Below, in pieces: positions 10,162-18,248 of a DNA stretch of 64,000 nt. The stretch spans positions 124,001 through 188,000 of the forward strand of contig NZ_KQ954289.1 in the NCBI RefSeq assembly GCF_001519055.1, in the 5' to 3' direction. Numbering within the stretch: position 1 is the stretch's first letter; the number at the start of each line of letters is the position of its first letter. This DNA is from Novosphingobium sp. Fuku2-ISO-50 (lineage in GTDB: Bacteria > Pseudomonadota > Alphaproteobacteria > Sphingomonadales > Sphingomonadaceae). The notes beneath the pieces were generated by a model. That model was given only the letters and a program-made list of their open reading frames with translations. It made no database searches and was not told where the DNA came from. A program made the translations under genes and the position numbers.

Positions 10162-11118
10162 TCAGGCACCAATCCGCAAAAACCGCTCTTCGCGCATCGC
10201 GCGCAACGCTTCGGGGGCCTGGCCCGCCAGCGCGTCGAGCTCTTCACCGATGGCGTTGCCGAGCGTAATGGCCATCGCGCCGGGATTGCGATGCGCGCCG
10301 CCGACCGGTTCGGCGACGATCCGGTCGATCACACCCAATTGCAACAGATCCTGGGCCGTGACTTTCATCGCTTCGGCGGCGTCCGCTGCCTTGGCTGCGG
10401 TGCGCCACAGGATCGAGGCGCAGCCTTCGGGCGAAATCACCGCATAGACCGCATGTTCGAGCATCAGCACGCGTTCGGCGCTGGCCAGCGCAACCGCGCC
10501 GCCCGAGCCGCCCTCGCCCACGATCGTCGCGACCATGGGTACGCCCAGTGCAAGACAGGCTTCGGTGGAGCGGGCAATCGCTTCGGCCTGGCCGCGCTCT
10601 TCTGCCTCGATTCCGGGAAACGCGCCCGACGTATCGACGAGCGTCACCACCGGCAGGCCGAACCGGCTCGCCATTTCCATCAGCCGGACCGCCTTGCGAT
10701 AGCCTTCGGGCTTGCCCATGCCGAAATTGTGGCGAATGCGGCTTTGCGTATCGTTGCCCTTTTCATGGCCGATCAGCATGACGCGACGGTCGCCCAGTCG
10801 GGCAAAGCCGCCGACGATCGCCTGATCTTCGCCAAAGCAGCGATCCCCGCCCAGCGGCACGAAATCGGCAAAGGCGCGCGCGACATAGTCGCGGAAATGC
10901 GGACGCGACGGGTGGCGGGCGACCTGAGTCTTTTGCCAGGGGGACAGCGAGCGATAGGTATTGGCCAGCAGCTCGGCCGATTTGGCTTCGAGCTTGCGCA
11001 GTTCGGCGGCGATGTCGAGATCGCCGGCAAAGTCGGGCGCTTCGGCCGCGTCGCGCAATTCGGCGATGCGGGCATCGAGTGCGGCAATCGGCTTTTCGAA
11101 TTCGAGATAGGAAATCAT
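10162..11118 (-). CDS. accA: Acetyl-CoA carboxylase carboxyltransferase subunit alpha
   Basis: Alpha subunit of the carboxyltransferase that passes CO2 from biotin to acetyl-CoA, the first committed step of fatty acid synthesis. The protein begins MISYLEFEKPIAALDARI and contains the oxyanion-hole regions GNDTQSRIRHNFGMGKPEGYRKA, PVVTLVDTSGAFPGIEAEERGQ and IVGEGGSGGAVAL. At 318 aa it is full length. The start at 11118 gives the conserved N-terminus. It lies 39 bp after xerD on the same strand. Confidence 0.96.
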   Translation of the reverse strand: MISYLEFEKPIAALDARIAELRDAAEAPDFAGDLDIAAELRKLEAKSAELLANTYRSLSPWQKTQVARHPSRPHFRDYVARAFADFVPLGGDRCFGEDQAIVGGFARLGDRRVMLIGHEKGNDTQSRIRHNFGMGKPEGYRKAVRLMEMASRFGLPVVTLVDTSGAFPGIEAEERGQAEAIARSTEACLALGVPMVATIVGEGGSGGAVALASAERVLMLEHAVYAVISPEGCASILWRTAAKAADAAEAMKVTAQDLLQLGVIDRIVAEPVGGAHRNPGAMAITLGNAIGEELDALAGQAPEALRAMREERFLRIGA

Positions 11119-11157
11119 GAACCCTGCGCTAGGCAAGCGAGCGCTTCCGGTCAATGG

Positions 11158-12084
11158 TCAAGCCGCGTGGTGCGCAAGCGGATGGCGCTGATTGACGAGA
11201 GTCACGAGCCGCGCACCGTCGACATGGGTATAGATCTGCGTCGTCGATATATCGGCATGCCCGAGCAAGGTCTGCAACACGCGCAAGTCCGCCCCGCCTT
11301 CGAGCAGATGGGTCGCAAAGGCATGTCGCAGGACGTGCGGACTGACTTTTTCCGGGTCCAGCCCCGCGCGCAAGGCCAGCTCGCGCACAAGCTGAAACAG
11401 CCGCACGCGTGTCAGATGTCCGCCGCGCGGGCTGGGAAAAACATGCCGCCCCCCCGCCGGACGGACGCACAGCCATTGCCGCAGAGCCGCCCCGGCGCGT
11501 TCGCCGACCGGGACCATGCGCTGTTGCCCGCCTTTGCCGGTGATCGTCAGAAAGGGCGCATCGCGCGGCACGGCAATCATCGGCAGCGAGACCAGTTCGC
11601 TTGCGCGCAGGCCCGAGCCATAGAGCAGCTCGATCAGCGCCAGCATGCGCAGCGCCGCCGGTTCGCCCGTCGCGGCATCGGCTTCGGCCAGCGCGAACAA
11701 CGCCGCGATCTCGCCATGCGACAACAGGCGCGGCAGCGGGCGGCGCGGTCGCAATCGCGGCAAGGCATCGCCGGGATCGTCCTCGCGGCGGCCATCGTCG
11801 ACCAGAAAGGCGTAGAACTGACGCAATGCCGATGCTTTGCGGGCCAGACTCGCCGGGGCAAGGCCGGACCACGCCTCGCCGAGTCGCGCCAGCGCGGCGC
11901 GATCGGCCATGACGAGATCGCCGACGATCGCCGCCGCGCCGTTGAGATCGCGCGCATAAGCGCTGAGCGTGTTGGCTGCGGCGCCGCGTTCGGCGGCCAG
12001 CATGGAGAGAAATTGCGTGATCGCGGCCTGATTGCCCGCGCGGTGCGCGTTGTCCGGCGTGACCGTGCCGCGGTCTGCCTCCAT
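11158..12084 (-). CDS. xerD: Site-specific tyrosine recombinase XerD
   Basis: Recombinase that resolves chromosome dimers at dif with XerC and FtsK. It has an N-terminal SAM-like domain (QFLSMLAAERGAAANTLSAYARDL) and a catalytic domain with all catalytic residues: Arg in YGSGLRASEL, Lys in TGKGGQQRMVP, HxxR in HVLRHAFATHLL, His in LLGHADISTTQIYTH and the nucleophile Tyr in the same block. At 308 aa it has normal XerD length. The position in a housekeeping operon next to accA, not beside a phage or a tRNA junction, argues for the housekeeping enzyme and not an integrase. Confidence 0.92.
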   Translation of the reverse strand: MEADRGTVTPDNAHRAGNQAAITQFLSMLAAERGAAANTLSAYARDLNGAAAIVGDLVMADRAALARLGEAWSGLAPASLARKASALRQFYAFLVDDGRREDDPGDALPRLRPRRPLPRLLSHGEIAALFALAEADAATGEPAALRMLALIELLYGSGLRASELVSLPMIAVPRDAPFLTITGKGGQQRMVPVGERAGAALRQWLCVRPAGGRHVFPSPRGGHLTRVRLFQLVRELALRAGLDPEKVSPHVLRHAFATHLLEGGADLRVLQTLLGHADISTTQIYTHVDGARLVTLVNQRHPLAHHAA

Positions 12085-12089
12085 CCCGA

Positions 12090-14015
12090 TCAGGTCCGCG
12101 CCACGGCCTCGGCAGCGATCATCCGCGCCTCTGCTTCCATCCCGACCTGCCGCAGCGCGCCGACGATATGATAGAGATGCATCGGCGTCATCCGGTTCCA
12201 GCCCGCGCCTTGCATCCCGTAGGCCGCAAGCATGGCCACCAGCGCGGGGTTATGCGATCCGGCGGCCGCATCGATCGCTTCGCTCCAGCGGCTCTTGCGC
12301 TCGATGGCAAGGCCAAGCTTTGCGGCAAAGTCGCGCGACGTCTGCGAATCGAGCCGTCCAAGCCCCATCAACCCGCCGAGCAAGAGGCCCGAGCGCAAGG
12401 CGCCATCGCTGTTGTCCGCCGATTTGAACGCCGCCAGCGCATCGCTGCCGACCGGCGCGAGCTTCGCGGGCGCAGCCACCGCCAGGATGCCCCATGCCTG
12501 GCTGCCCACAGCGACAAACGGCGCCCAGCGGACCGCATTGTGATCCAGACCCGCGCTCAGCATCGAGCTGATCAAACCGGCCGCATCGCTGTCATAGGCG
12601 GCGGCCGGTTCGATCCGCGCGGCGGCATAAGCGGTCAGCACCTGGCGGGAAACCTGCCGCGCCGGATCGCTCGAATCGCCCCACAACGCCTTGATCGCGG
12701 CGAGCCGTTCGCCCGGATCGCCCGCAACATAGGCGGTGCGCAATTGCGTCGCGAGCGGGCCCCATGTCGTGTCCGGTTCCTGCAAGGCGGTGATTTGCGC
12801 ATAGAGATCGATCATCGCCGCGCTCGACAGGATGCCTGCCGCAGCCGTAACGTCCGCCGCCGCCGCGCGCGAGCCCAAAGGCAGCATCGGCGCGCGCGTC
12901 GCGACCATCGCATAGCTGGTCCAGTCCTTGCGCCGCAGCGTCTCGGGCGGTTCCAGCCCGTTGGCAAAGGCCAGCCCGGTGCGCCACGGGGTCAGTTCGT
13001 CGGCATCGGCCCATTCGATCTGGATCGCGCGATGCGTGGTATTGGCGGACCCTGCGAATTTCTGTGCGAGCAGGATGTCGATCTTTGCCGCCGCGCCGCG
13101 TCTCATGGCGCGGTCGAGCTGGGCGAGTGCGGGCGATCCTTCGGTGCCGTTGAACGCCAGGCAGATCGAACGCGACAGATCCCAATCCCAGCCGGGCCGC
13201 GCCGCAGCGGTCAGCGCTTCGATCGGGCACAGCCCGGCGGGATCGGCACTCGCCAGATACGTCGCCATCGCCGCGTCTTCGAGCCCGCGGGTATAGAACC
13301 CGCTGTCGACTTCCTGCACCAGCGCACGCGCGGCATCGGCCTCGCCCATGCGCAGCAGCAGCGCGGCGCGCAGCGCGGCCCAGTCGGCACCGTTCATCCC
13401 GACCGGGGTGTCGAGCCGGCTCGCCAGAACGCGGCGCAAAAGGATGTGCCCCCAGCGCGAAACGAGCGGCCCCTGAAGTTTGCCCAGCAGGGCGCCGACA
13501 TAGTCTCCGCTGAGGTAATGCGTCGAAACGGCGGGCAGTCCGCCGTCCGTTTCGGCGAGGAAACCGACGCGGTCGAGGCTGCGTTGGGCCTCTGGCGGAA
13601 TGTCGAAGCGCGGCGCAGCGCTTTGCACCAACTGGTCGATCACTGCCGGATCGAGCGAATCGATGGGATCGGCGGCCGGTGCGGGCGCCGCACCGGCGGT
13701 AACGGCGGTATCTTCCGGCAAAATGGCACTACTGGCGAGCGGCAGGGGTGCCGGGCGAACCGGCGTCGCCGCAGCCGTCGAGTGCGGCGCGGGCGCGGCC
13801 GCGCGCGGTGAGGTGGCGGCGGGGTGCGGCGTTGCGGGGGTGTGCGGGGGTGTCTGCGCAGGATGACTTGCGGGCGTGGCGCGCGGGCGCGGCGCGGGGT
13901 GTTCGTCAAACCCCGGCGGCAACAGCGATTCCTGTGCGGCAAGCATTCCGGTCAGGCCGCAGCAGAGCACGAGGCCAAGCGCAGTCAGGGCGGCGGGGCG
14001 ACGGCGCATGCTCAT
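12090..14015 (-). CDS. Exported helical-repeat protein, function unknown
   Basis: A 641-residue protein I do not recognise. It begins MSMRRRPAALTALGLVLCCG, a signal peptide or lipoprotein-like leader. Residues 30-110 are a Pro/Ala/Thr/His-rich low-complexity stretch. The rest is Ala-rich and helical with TPR- or HEAT-like spacing (for example DWAALRAALLLRMGEADAAR). This suggests a periplasmic scaffold behind a flexible linker. The start overlaps the stop of the 54-aa gene upstream (ATGA), and the stop is 5 bp before xerD, so the three are one unit. Low-complexity composition makes remote homology hard to call by eye. Confidence 0.75.
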   Translation of the reverse strand: MSMRRRPAALTALGLVLCCGLTGMLAAQESLLPPGFDEHPAPRPRATPASHPAQTPPHTPATPHPAATSPRAAAPAPHSTAAATPVRPAPLPLASSAILPEDTAVTAGAAPAPAADPIDSLDPAVIDQLVQSAAPRFDIPPEAQRSLDRVGFLAETDGGLPAVSTHYLSGDYVGALLGKLQGPLVSRWGHILLRRVLASRLDTPVGMNGADWAALRAALLLRMGEADAARALVQEVDSGFYTRGLEDAAMATYLASADPAGLCPIEALTAAARPGWDWDLSRSICLAFNGTEGSPALAQLDRAMRRGAAAKIDILLAQKFAGSANTTHRAIQIEWADADELTPWRTGLAFANGLEPPETLRRKDWTSYAMVATRAPMLPLGSRAAAADVTAAAGILSSAAMIDLYAQITALQEPDTTWGPLATQLRTAYVAGDPGERLAAIKALWGDSSDPARQVSRQVLTAYAAARIEPAAAYDSDAAGLISSMLSAGLDHNAVRWAPFVAVGSQAWGILAVAAPAKLAPVGSDALAAFKSADNSDGALRSGLLLGGLMGLGRLDSQTSRDFAAKLGLAIERKSRWSEAIDAAAGSHNPALVAMLAAYGMQGAGWNRMTPMHLYHIVGALRQVGMEAEARMIAAEAVART

Positions 14016-14176
14016 GCGCCACCTGCGTGAAGGCTGCTCTGGTTCACCGGAATTTCCACCATCTGCGCCGGCTGCACGCCGCCCCTGATCCATGCCGCCG
14101 CCGCGATCGCCACCACCACGACGATCACCACGCCGGCGGCCAAACTGAATCCGAGCTTTCCGACCCCGATTTTCAC
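14012..14176 (-). CDS. Small single-span membrane protein
   Basis: A 54-residue protein with a GTG start, preceded by GAGAAGG 6 nt upstream. It begins MKIGVGKLGFSLAAGVVIVV, a strongly hydrophobic helix of about 20 residues, followed by a short tail WIRGGVQPAQMVEIPVNQSS. The stop overlaps the start of the 641-aa exported protein by ATGA, indicating translational coupling. The topology is probably N-in with the tail in the periplasm, the compartment of the protein encoded next. Found by reading the strand opposite to the aroK leader; no named family recognised. Confidence 0.7.
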   Translation of the reverse strand: MKIGVGKLGFSLAAGVVIVVVVAIAAAAWIRGGVQPAQMVEIPVNQSSLHAGGA

Positions 14177-14278
14177 TTGTCGCCTTCTCGTTGCATTGCC
14201 TGGCCCGCCCGCATCTGGAAAAAGTCCCGATGGGGGCCGCTTGCGCTTGGCCCTAGCCCAAGTATAGGCGACCCGGCA

Positions 14279-14887
14279 ATGGAGCACGACATCCTCTCGC
14301 ACAGCGATATTCAGCGGATCGCCCAAAAGCTCGACCGTTCGGTCGTGCTGGTCGGCATGATGGGTGTTGGCAAGACCACCGTGGGCCGAAAACTGGCCAG
14401 CCTGCTGGGTCTGCCGTTTGTCGATGCGGACGAGGAAATCGAACGCGCCGCGCAAATGACGATCCCCGAGATATTTGCCCAATATGGCGAGGCGCATTTC
14501 CGCGATGGCGAGCGGCGGGTGATTGCGCGGCTGGTGGGAGACGCCGATTCCGGGCGCAAGATTGATTCCGGGCGCAAGATTGATTCCGGGCGCAAGATTC
14601 TGGCCACCGGCGGCGGCGCCTTTGTCGATCCGGAAACGCGCCGGTTGCTTCTCGACCGTGCGGCGACGGTCTGGATCGACAGCGATGTCGATACGCTGGT
14701 CGAACGAGTCGGGCGCAAGGACCATCGGCCTCTGTTGCGGCAGGGCAACCCGCGCGAAATCCTCACGCGCCTGCGCGAAGACCGCGCGCCCTTTTACAGC
14801 CAGGCCCCGATCCACGTCGTCAGCGGGCATCAGCCGCACGTCGCGACGGCGCACACCATCCTGAAAGCAATCGACGCATGGCTTTGA
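14279..14887 (+). CDS. aroK: Shikimate kinase with internal 6-residue repeat insertion
   Basis: Phosphorylates shikimate with ATP in the pathway to chorismate. Motifs are the P-loop GMMGVGKTT (residues 26-34), FVDADEEIERAAQ with the shikimate-binding Asp, FRDGERRVIARL, TGGGAFV and the lid region RKDHRPLLRQGNP. Between the RDGE helix and the TGGG strand the sequence DSGRKI occurs three times in a row (residues 90-107; 18-bp units at 14546-14599), lengthening a loop next to the shikimate site. At 202 aa it is somewhat longer than usual. Its end overlaps the start of aroB by 10 bp. Confidence 0.95.
   Translation: MEHDILSHSDIQRIAQKLDRSVVLVGMMGVGKTTVGRKLASLLGLPFVDADEEIERAAQMTIPEIFAQYGEAHFRDGERRVIARLVGDADSGRKIDSGRKIDSGRKILATGGGAFVDPETRRLLLDRAATVWIDSDVDTLVERVGRKDHRPLLRQGNPREILTRLREDRAPFYSQAPIHVVSGHQPHVATAHTILKAIDAWL
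14546..14599 (+). repeat. Three 18-bp tandem repeats inside aroK
   Basis: GATTCCGGGCGCAAGATT is repeated three times without a mismatch, in frame, encoding DSGRKI each time. Perfect identity points to recent slippage expansion. Confidence 0.97.
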
Positions 14888-15999
14888 CCGCATCCGCCCG
14901 CATCTCCGTCGCCATTGCCGGAGCGCCTTATGACGTGGTGATCGAGCCGGGCCTGATCGACCGTATCGGCGCTGAAGTGCGTCCGTTCGTGCGCAAGGAC
15001 AGCGTGCCCATCGTCACCGACACCCATGTCGCCGCGCAGTGGCAGGCGCGCGTCGATGCGGCGCTGGCGACGGCGGGGCTGAACGGGCGCTGGCTGATCC
15101 TGCCGCCGGGCGAATCGACCAAATCGTGGGCACATCTGGCGCAAGTGGTCGATTTCCTGATTGCCGAGGAAGTCGAACGGCGCGACCGGGTGATCGCGCT
15201 GGGCGGCGGGGTGATCGGCGATCTGGTCGGGTTTGCCGCCTCGATGGTCAAGCGCGGCTGCGGCTTTATCCAGATCCCGACGACTTTGCTGGCACAAGTC
15301 GATTCGAGTGTCGGCGGCAAAACCGCGATCAACACGGCGGCGGGCAAGAATCTCGTCGGCGCGTTTCATCAGCCCGCCCTCGTGCTCGCCGATCCCGACA
15401 CGCTCGACACGCTGCCCCCGCGCCATGTCCGCGCCGGTTATGCCGAAGTGGTCAAATATGGCCTGATCGACGATGCCGAATTCTTTGCCTGGTGCGAGGC
15501 CAACGGTGCGAAGCTGATCGCCGGGGATGCCGAAGCGCGGGTGACGGCCATCGCGCGCAGCGTGGCGGCCAAGGCGCGGATCGTCGCAGCGGACGAAAAG
15601 GAGCTGACCGGGGTCCGTGCGCTGCTCAACCTCGGGCATACGTTCGGCCATGCGCTGGAGGCCGAGACGGGATTCTCGGACCGCCTGATCCATGGCGAAG
15701 GCGTAGGGCTCGGCATGGTGCTGGCGGCGCGGTTTTCGGTGAGCCAGGGGCTGATGCACGGGCAGGATGCGGAACGCATCGCCGCACATCTTGCTGCCGT
15801 GGGCTTGCCCGCGTCGCTGCGATCACTGGGGCTCGGCTGCGACGGACGCCGGCTGGCCGATCATATGCTGCACGACAAGAAAATGGACGCAGGCACCCTG
15901 CCCTTCCTGCTCATGCGCGGGATCGGGCAGACGTTCCTGGCCAAAAACGTCGATCTGGCCGACATCGCCACGTTCCTTGATGTCGAATTGCGGCGCTAA
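14878..15999 (+). CDS. aroB: 3-dehydroquinate synthase
   Basis: Converts DAHP to 3-dehydroquinate, the second step of the shikimate pathway, using NAD and a divalent metal. Motifs are LILPPGESTKSWAH, RDRVIALGGGVIGDLVGFAAS (nucleotide binding), QIPTTLLAQVDSSVGGKTAIN, GYAEVVKYGLI and the metal-ligand block LNLGHTFGHALE. At 373 aa it is full length. It overlaps aroK by 10 bp, the classic aroKB arrangement. Its last bases overlap the end of the convergent CsaA-like gene. Confidence 0.97.
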   Translation: MALTASARISVAIAGAPYDVVIEPGLIDRIGAEVRPFVRKDSVPIVTDTHVAAQWQARVDAALATAGLNGRWLILPPGESTKSWAHLAQVVDFLIAEEVERRDRVIALGGGVIGDLVGFAASMVKRGCGFIQIPTTLLAQVDSSVGGKTAINTAAGKNLVGAFHQPALVLADPDTLDTLPPRHVRAGYAEVVKYGLIDDAEFFAWCEANGAKLIAGDAEARVTAIARSVAAKARIVAADEKELTGVRALLNLGHTFGHALEAETGFSDRLIHGEGVGLGMVLAARFSVSQGLMHGQDAERIAAHLAAVGLPASLRSLGLGCDGRRLADHMLHDKKMDAGTLPFLLMRGIGQTFLAKNVDLADIATFLDVELRR

Positions 16000-16367
16000 A
16001 ACAGCCGGGATCCGTTGGGCACCGGGCGATCCGGGGCAAACAGCACCACGTTGCCGCCCGTATCGGCAAAGCCCACGGTCAGCACTTCGGACATGAACTT
16101 GCCGATCTGGCGCGGGGGAAAGTTGACCACGGCGGCCACTTGCCTGCCGATCAGATCGTCGGGTCTGTAGAGCGCGGCGATCTGCGCGCTCGATTTCTTT
16201 TCGCCGATGCCGGGGCCGAAATCGATGCGCAGTTTCAGGCTCGGCTTGCGCGCCTCGGGATAAGGCTCGGCGACGACAATCGTGCCGATGCGAATATCGA
16301 CTTTCAGGAAATCGCCAAAGGCGATGGGCTCACAGGGCGGCGCGGCGGGATCGTGATCGAGATGCAT
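15996..16367 (-). CDS. csaA: CsaA-like tRNA-binding domain protein
   Basis: A 123-residue single OB-fold protein of the tRNA-binding (Trbp111/CsaA) family: FLKVDIRIGTIVVAEPYPEARKPSLKL, then SSAQIAALYRP, GRQVAAVVNFPPRQIGKFMSEVLTVG. In Bacillus, CsaA has been described as an export-related chaperone; here only RNA/protein-binding potential can be inferred. It is convergent with aroB with a 4-bp overlap of the ends. Confidence 0.88.
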   Translation of the reverse strand: MHLDHDPAAPPCEPIAFGDFLKVDIRIGTIVVAEPYPEARKPSLKLRIDFGPGIGEKKSSAQIAALYRPDDLIGRQVAAVVNFPPRQIGKFMSEVLTVGFADTGGNVVLFAPDRPVPNGSRLF

Positions 16368-16408
16368 GGCGCCTGTCGATCACGATCCGGCGACGCGAGC
16401 AAGCCCGC

Positions 16409-17191
16409 TTAGCGTCCGGTGAACTGCGTTTTGCGCTTTTCGAGAAACGCCAGAATGCCCTCGGCGGCATCGGCGCTGTCACCCGCTTTCCACTGACCTT
16501 CGGCTTCGATCAAGAGCGCGGCGGCAAGGTCGCAGTCGATCGCGCGAGCAAGATTCTGGCGCATCGTGCCGAGCGCCACGGTCGGCCCGTTTGCAAGCCG
16601 GGTGGCCAGCGCCAGCGCCTCGTCTGCCAGTGCTGCGTCATCGACCGCCTTGTAGATCAGGCCCCAGTCCTGGGCCTGTTCGGCGCCGATGCGTTCGCCC
16701 AGCATCATCATCTGTGTCGCGCGCGCCTTGCCGATCAGGCGCGGCAGGATCCAGCTCGATCCGCCATCGGGAACCAGCCCGATATTGACGAAAGCCTGAA
16801 GGAAATAGGCGCTTTTCGCGGCCAGCGTGAAATCGCCCGCCAGCGCGAGCGAACAGCCGACGCCTGCCGCCGGCCCATTGACGGCAATGACCACCGGCAT
16901 GGCCAGACGCGACAATTTCAGGATCATCGGATTATACGATTCGGTCAGCGCCTTGTAGCTGCCCGCGCCCCCGGCGATGCTGCGCGTGCCCGATGCGGCA
17001 AGGTCCGCACCCGAACAGAACGCGCGCCCCTCGCCCGTCAAAAGCACTGCGCGGGCATCGCCGAGCATCGACAGAGCGTCGGAAATTTCCACCGCCATGG
17101 ACGGCGGGCAGGCGTTGAGCCGCTCCGGCCGGTTCAACACGATTTTCGCAACCGGCCCCAGATGTTCCAGGCGGATGGTTTCGAAGCTCAC
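16409..17191 (-). CDS. Enoyl-CoA hydratase/isomerase family protein (PaaG-like)
   Basis: Crotonase-fold enzyme acting on acyl-CoA thioesters. It has KIVLNRPERLNA, the oxyanion-hole regions RAFCSGADLAASG and AVNGPAAGVGCSLALAGDFT, and GLVPDGGSSWILPRLIG. The last block has Asp-Gly-Gly where classical hydratases carry a catalytic Glu, as in PaaG-type isomerases, so isomerase activity is more likely than hydration. I prefer the GTG at 17191 (260 aa, GGGAG upstream). The next in-frame start at 17263 would run through a palindrome that looks like an operator. Confidence 0.85.
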   Translation of the reverse strand: MSFETIRLEHLGPVAKIVLNRPERLNACPPSMAVEISDALSMLGDARAVLLTGEGRAFCSGADLAASGTRSIAGGAGSYKALTESYNPMILKLSRLAMPVVIAVNGPAAGVGCSLALAGDFTLAAKSAYFLQAFVNIGLVPDGGSSWILPRLIGKARATQMMMLGERIGAEQAQDWGLIYKAVDDAALADEALALATRLANGPTVALGTMRQNLARAIDCDLAAALLIEAEGQWKAGDSADAAEGILAFLEKRKTQFTGR

Positions 17192-17206
17192 GTCCTGCTC
17201 TCCCGT

Positions 17207-17224
17207 TTTAATCACGCAATTAAG
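17207..17224. promoter_or_regulatory. TTAAT-N6-ATTAA palindrome before the enoyl-CoA hydratase gene
   Basis: TTTAATCACGCAATTAAG lies 16 bp before the chosen start. The half-sites TTAAT and ATTAA are separated by six bases, the same layout as the palindrome before the acyl-CoA ligase at 29088-29105. The AT-rich site stands out in GC-rich DNA. It may be a TetR-type operator; the regulator is not in the window. Confidence 0.45.
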
Positions 17225-17263
17225 TCGGGCTATCGCCACCCCGTCATTTTGGCAAGCGTTCAA

Positions 17264-18235
17264 TCAGGCGTCGAGATGCGCCTGCCCAAACGCGGCAGCG
17301 GCACCGAACAGGCCGGGTTGCGGATGCGTGATCAGCTTGACCGGCATCGCCGCCATCAGCCCTTCGAAGCGTCCCTTGGCGCGAAAGCGGTCGGCAAAGC
17401 CCGAGGTGACCAGCGTATCGCGGATCCGGTAACCGAGCCCGCCGGCGAGAACCAGCGCCTTGGCCCCGTGCGCCAGCGCGAGATCGCCCGCGACGCTGCC
17501 CAGCGAAAGGCAGAAGCGGTCGACCGCCGCAGCGGCGAGCGGGTCGCTGCCGTCCATCCCGGCGGCCCACAACGCCTTGTCATCGCGCTGCGTGATCGGA
17601 TGGTTTTCGATTCCCGCCAGCGTTTCATAGATGTCGACGATGCCCGGCCCGGCGACTACACGCTCGACCGAAACGCGGCGATGGCGGTGGCGCAGGCGCG
17701 CGAGAATCTGGTCTTCGATGCGGTCGAGCGGGCCATAATCGATATGCCCGCCTTCGGTCGGCTGCACATGATAGCCATGCGCATGGCGCAGCAGCAGCGC
17801 GACGCCGAGCCCGGTGCCGGGGCCGACCACGCTGATTGCGCCTGCGCTCGGCAGAGGCTCGTCCGGGCCGCAGACGTGGATGAAATGGGCGTCATCGGCT
17901 TGCGCCACCGAATGGGCGACGGCGGCAAAGTCGTTGACCACGACATAGCGTTCCGCGCCCAGCTTTTCCGGGATCAGCGCCGGGCGGATGATCCAGGGAT
18001 TGTTGGTAAAGCGGATGATGTCGCCACCGACCGGCCCGGCCACGGCGATCGCCGCAGCATTGGGCAACTTGCCGCCGCTCAGCCGCTGAAATTCGTGCCA
18101 GGCGAGCTGAAAACTGGCGTGATCGGCCGTCTTGAGCGTGACCGCCTCGCCCAATGCGACGACTTTGCCTCCTGCCACTTCGGCAATGGCAAAGCGCGCA
18201 TGGGTGCCCCCGATGTCGACTGCGACCAGACGCAT
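17264..18235 (-). CDS. glk: Glucokinase
   Basis: ATP-dependent glucose kinase of the proteobacterial Glk family (not ROK). [20 protein letters not shown] holds the phosphate-1 motif; [12 protein letters not shown] contains the glucose-binding Asn-Asp; [11 protein letters not shown] and [12 protein letters not shown] complete the site. At 323 aa it is normal. The start at 18235 gives the conserved N-terminus and lies 13 bp after the edd stop. Last gene of zwf-pgl-edd-glk, feeding glucose into the Entner-Doudoroff route. Confidence 0.96.
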   Translation of the reverse strand: MRLVAVDIGGTHARFAIAEVAGGKVVALGEAVTLKTADHASFQLAWHEFQRLSGGKLPNAAAIAVAGPVGGDIIRFTNNPWIIRPALIPEKLGAERYVVVNDFAAVAHSVAQADDAHFIHVCGPDEPLPSAGAISVVGPGTGLGVALLLRHAHGYHVQPTEGGHIDYGPLDRIEDQILARLRHRHRRVSVERVVAGPGIVDIYETLAGIENHPITQRDDKALWAAGMDGSDPLAAAAVDRFCLSLGSVAGDLALAHGAKALVLAGGLGYRIRDTLVTSGFADRFRAKGRFEGLMAAMPVKLITHPQPGLFGAAAAFGQAHLDA

Positions 18236-18248
18236 CCCCGTGTCTCCT

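Noticed and set aside
11158..12084. XerD as a phage or island integrase
   Set aside because: Normal XerD length and motifs in a housekeeping operon; no att-like repeats, excisionase or phage genes nearby.
10291..13811. Two long plus-strand frames opposite accA, xerD and the exported protein gene
   Set aside because: Composition is that of shadow frames; the minus-strand genes have clear motifs and coupled junctions.
16409..17263. Longer enoyl-CoA hydratase starting at 17263
   Set aside because: The added 24 residues match nothing in the family and would be encoded by the operator-like palindrome region.
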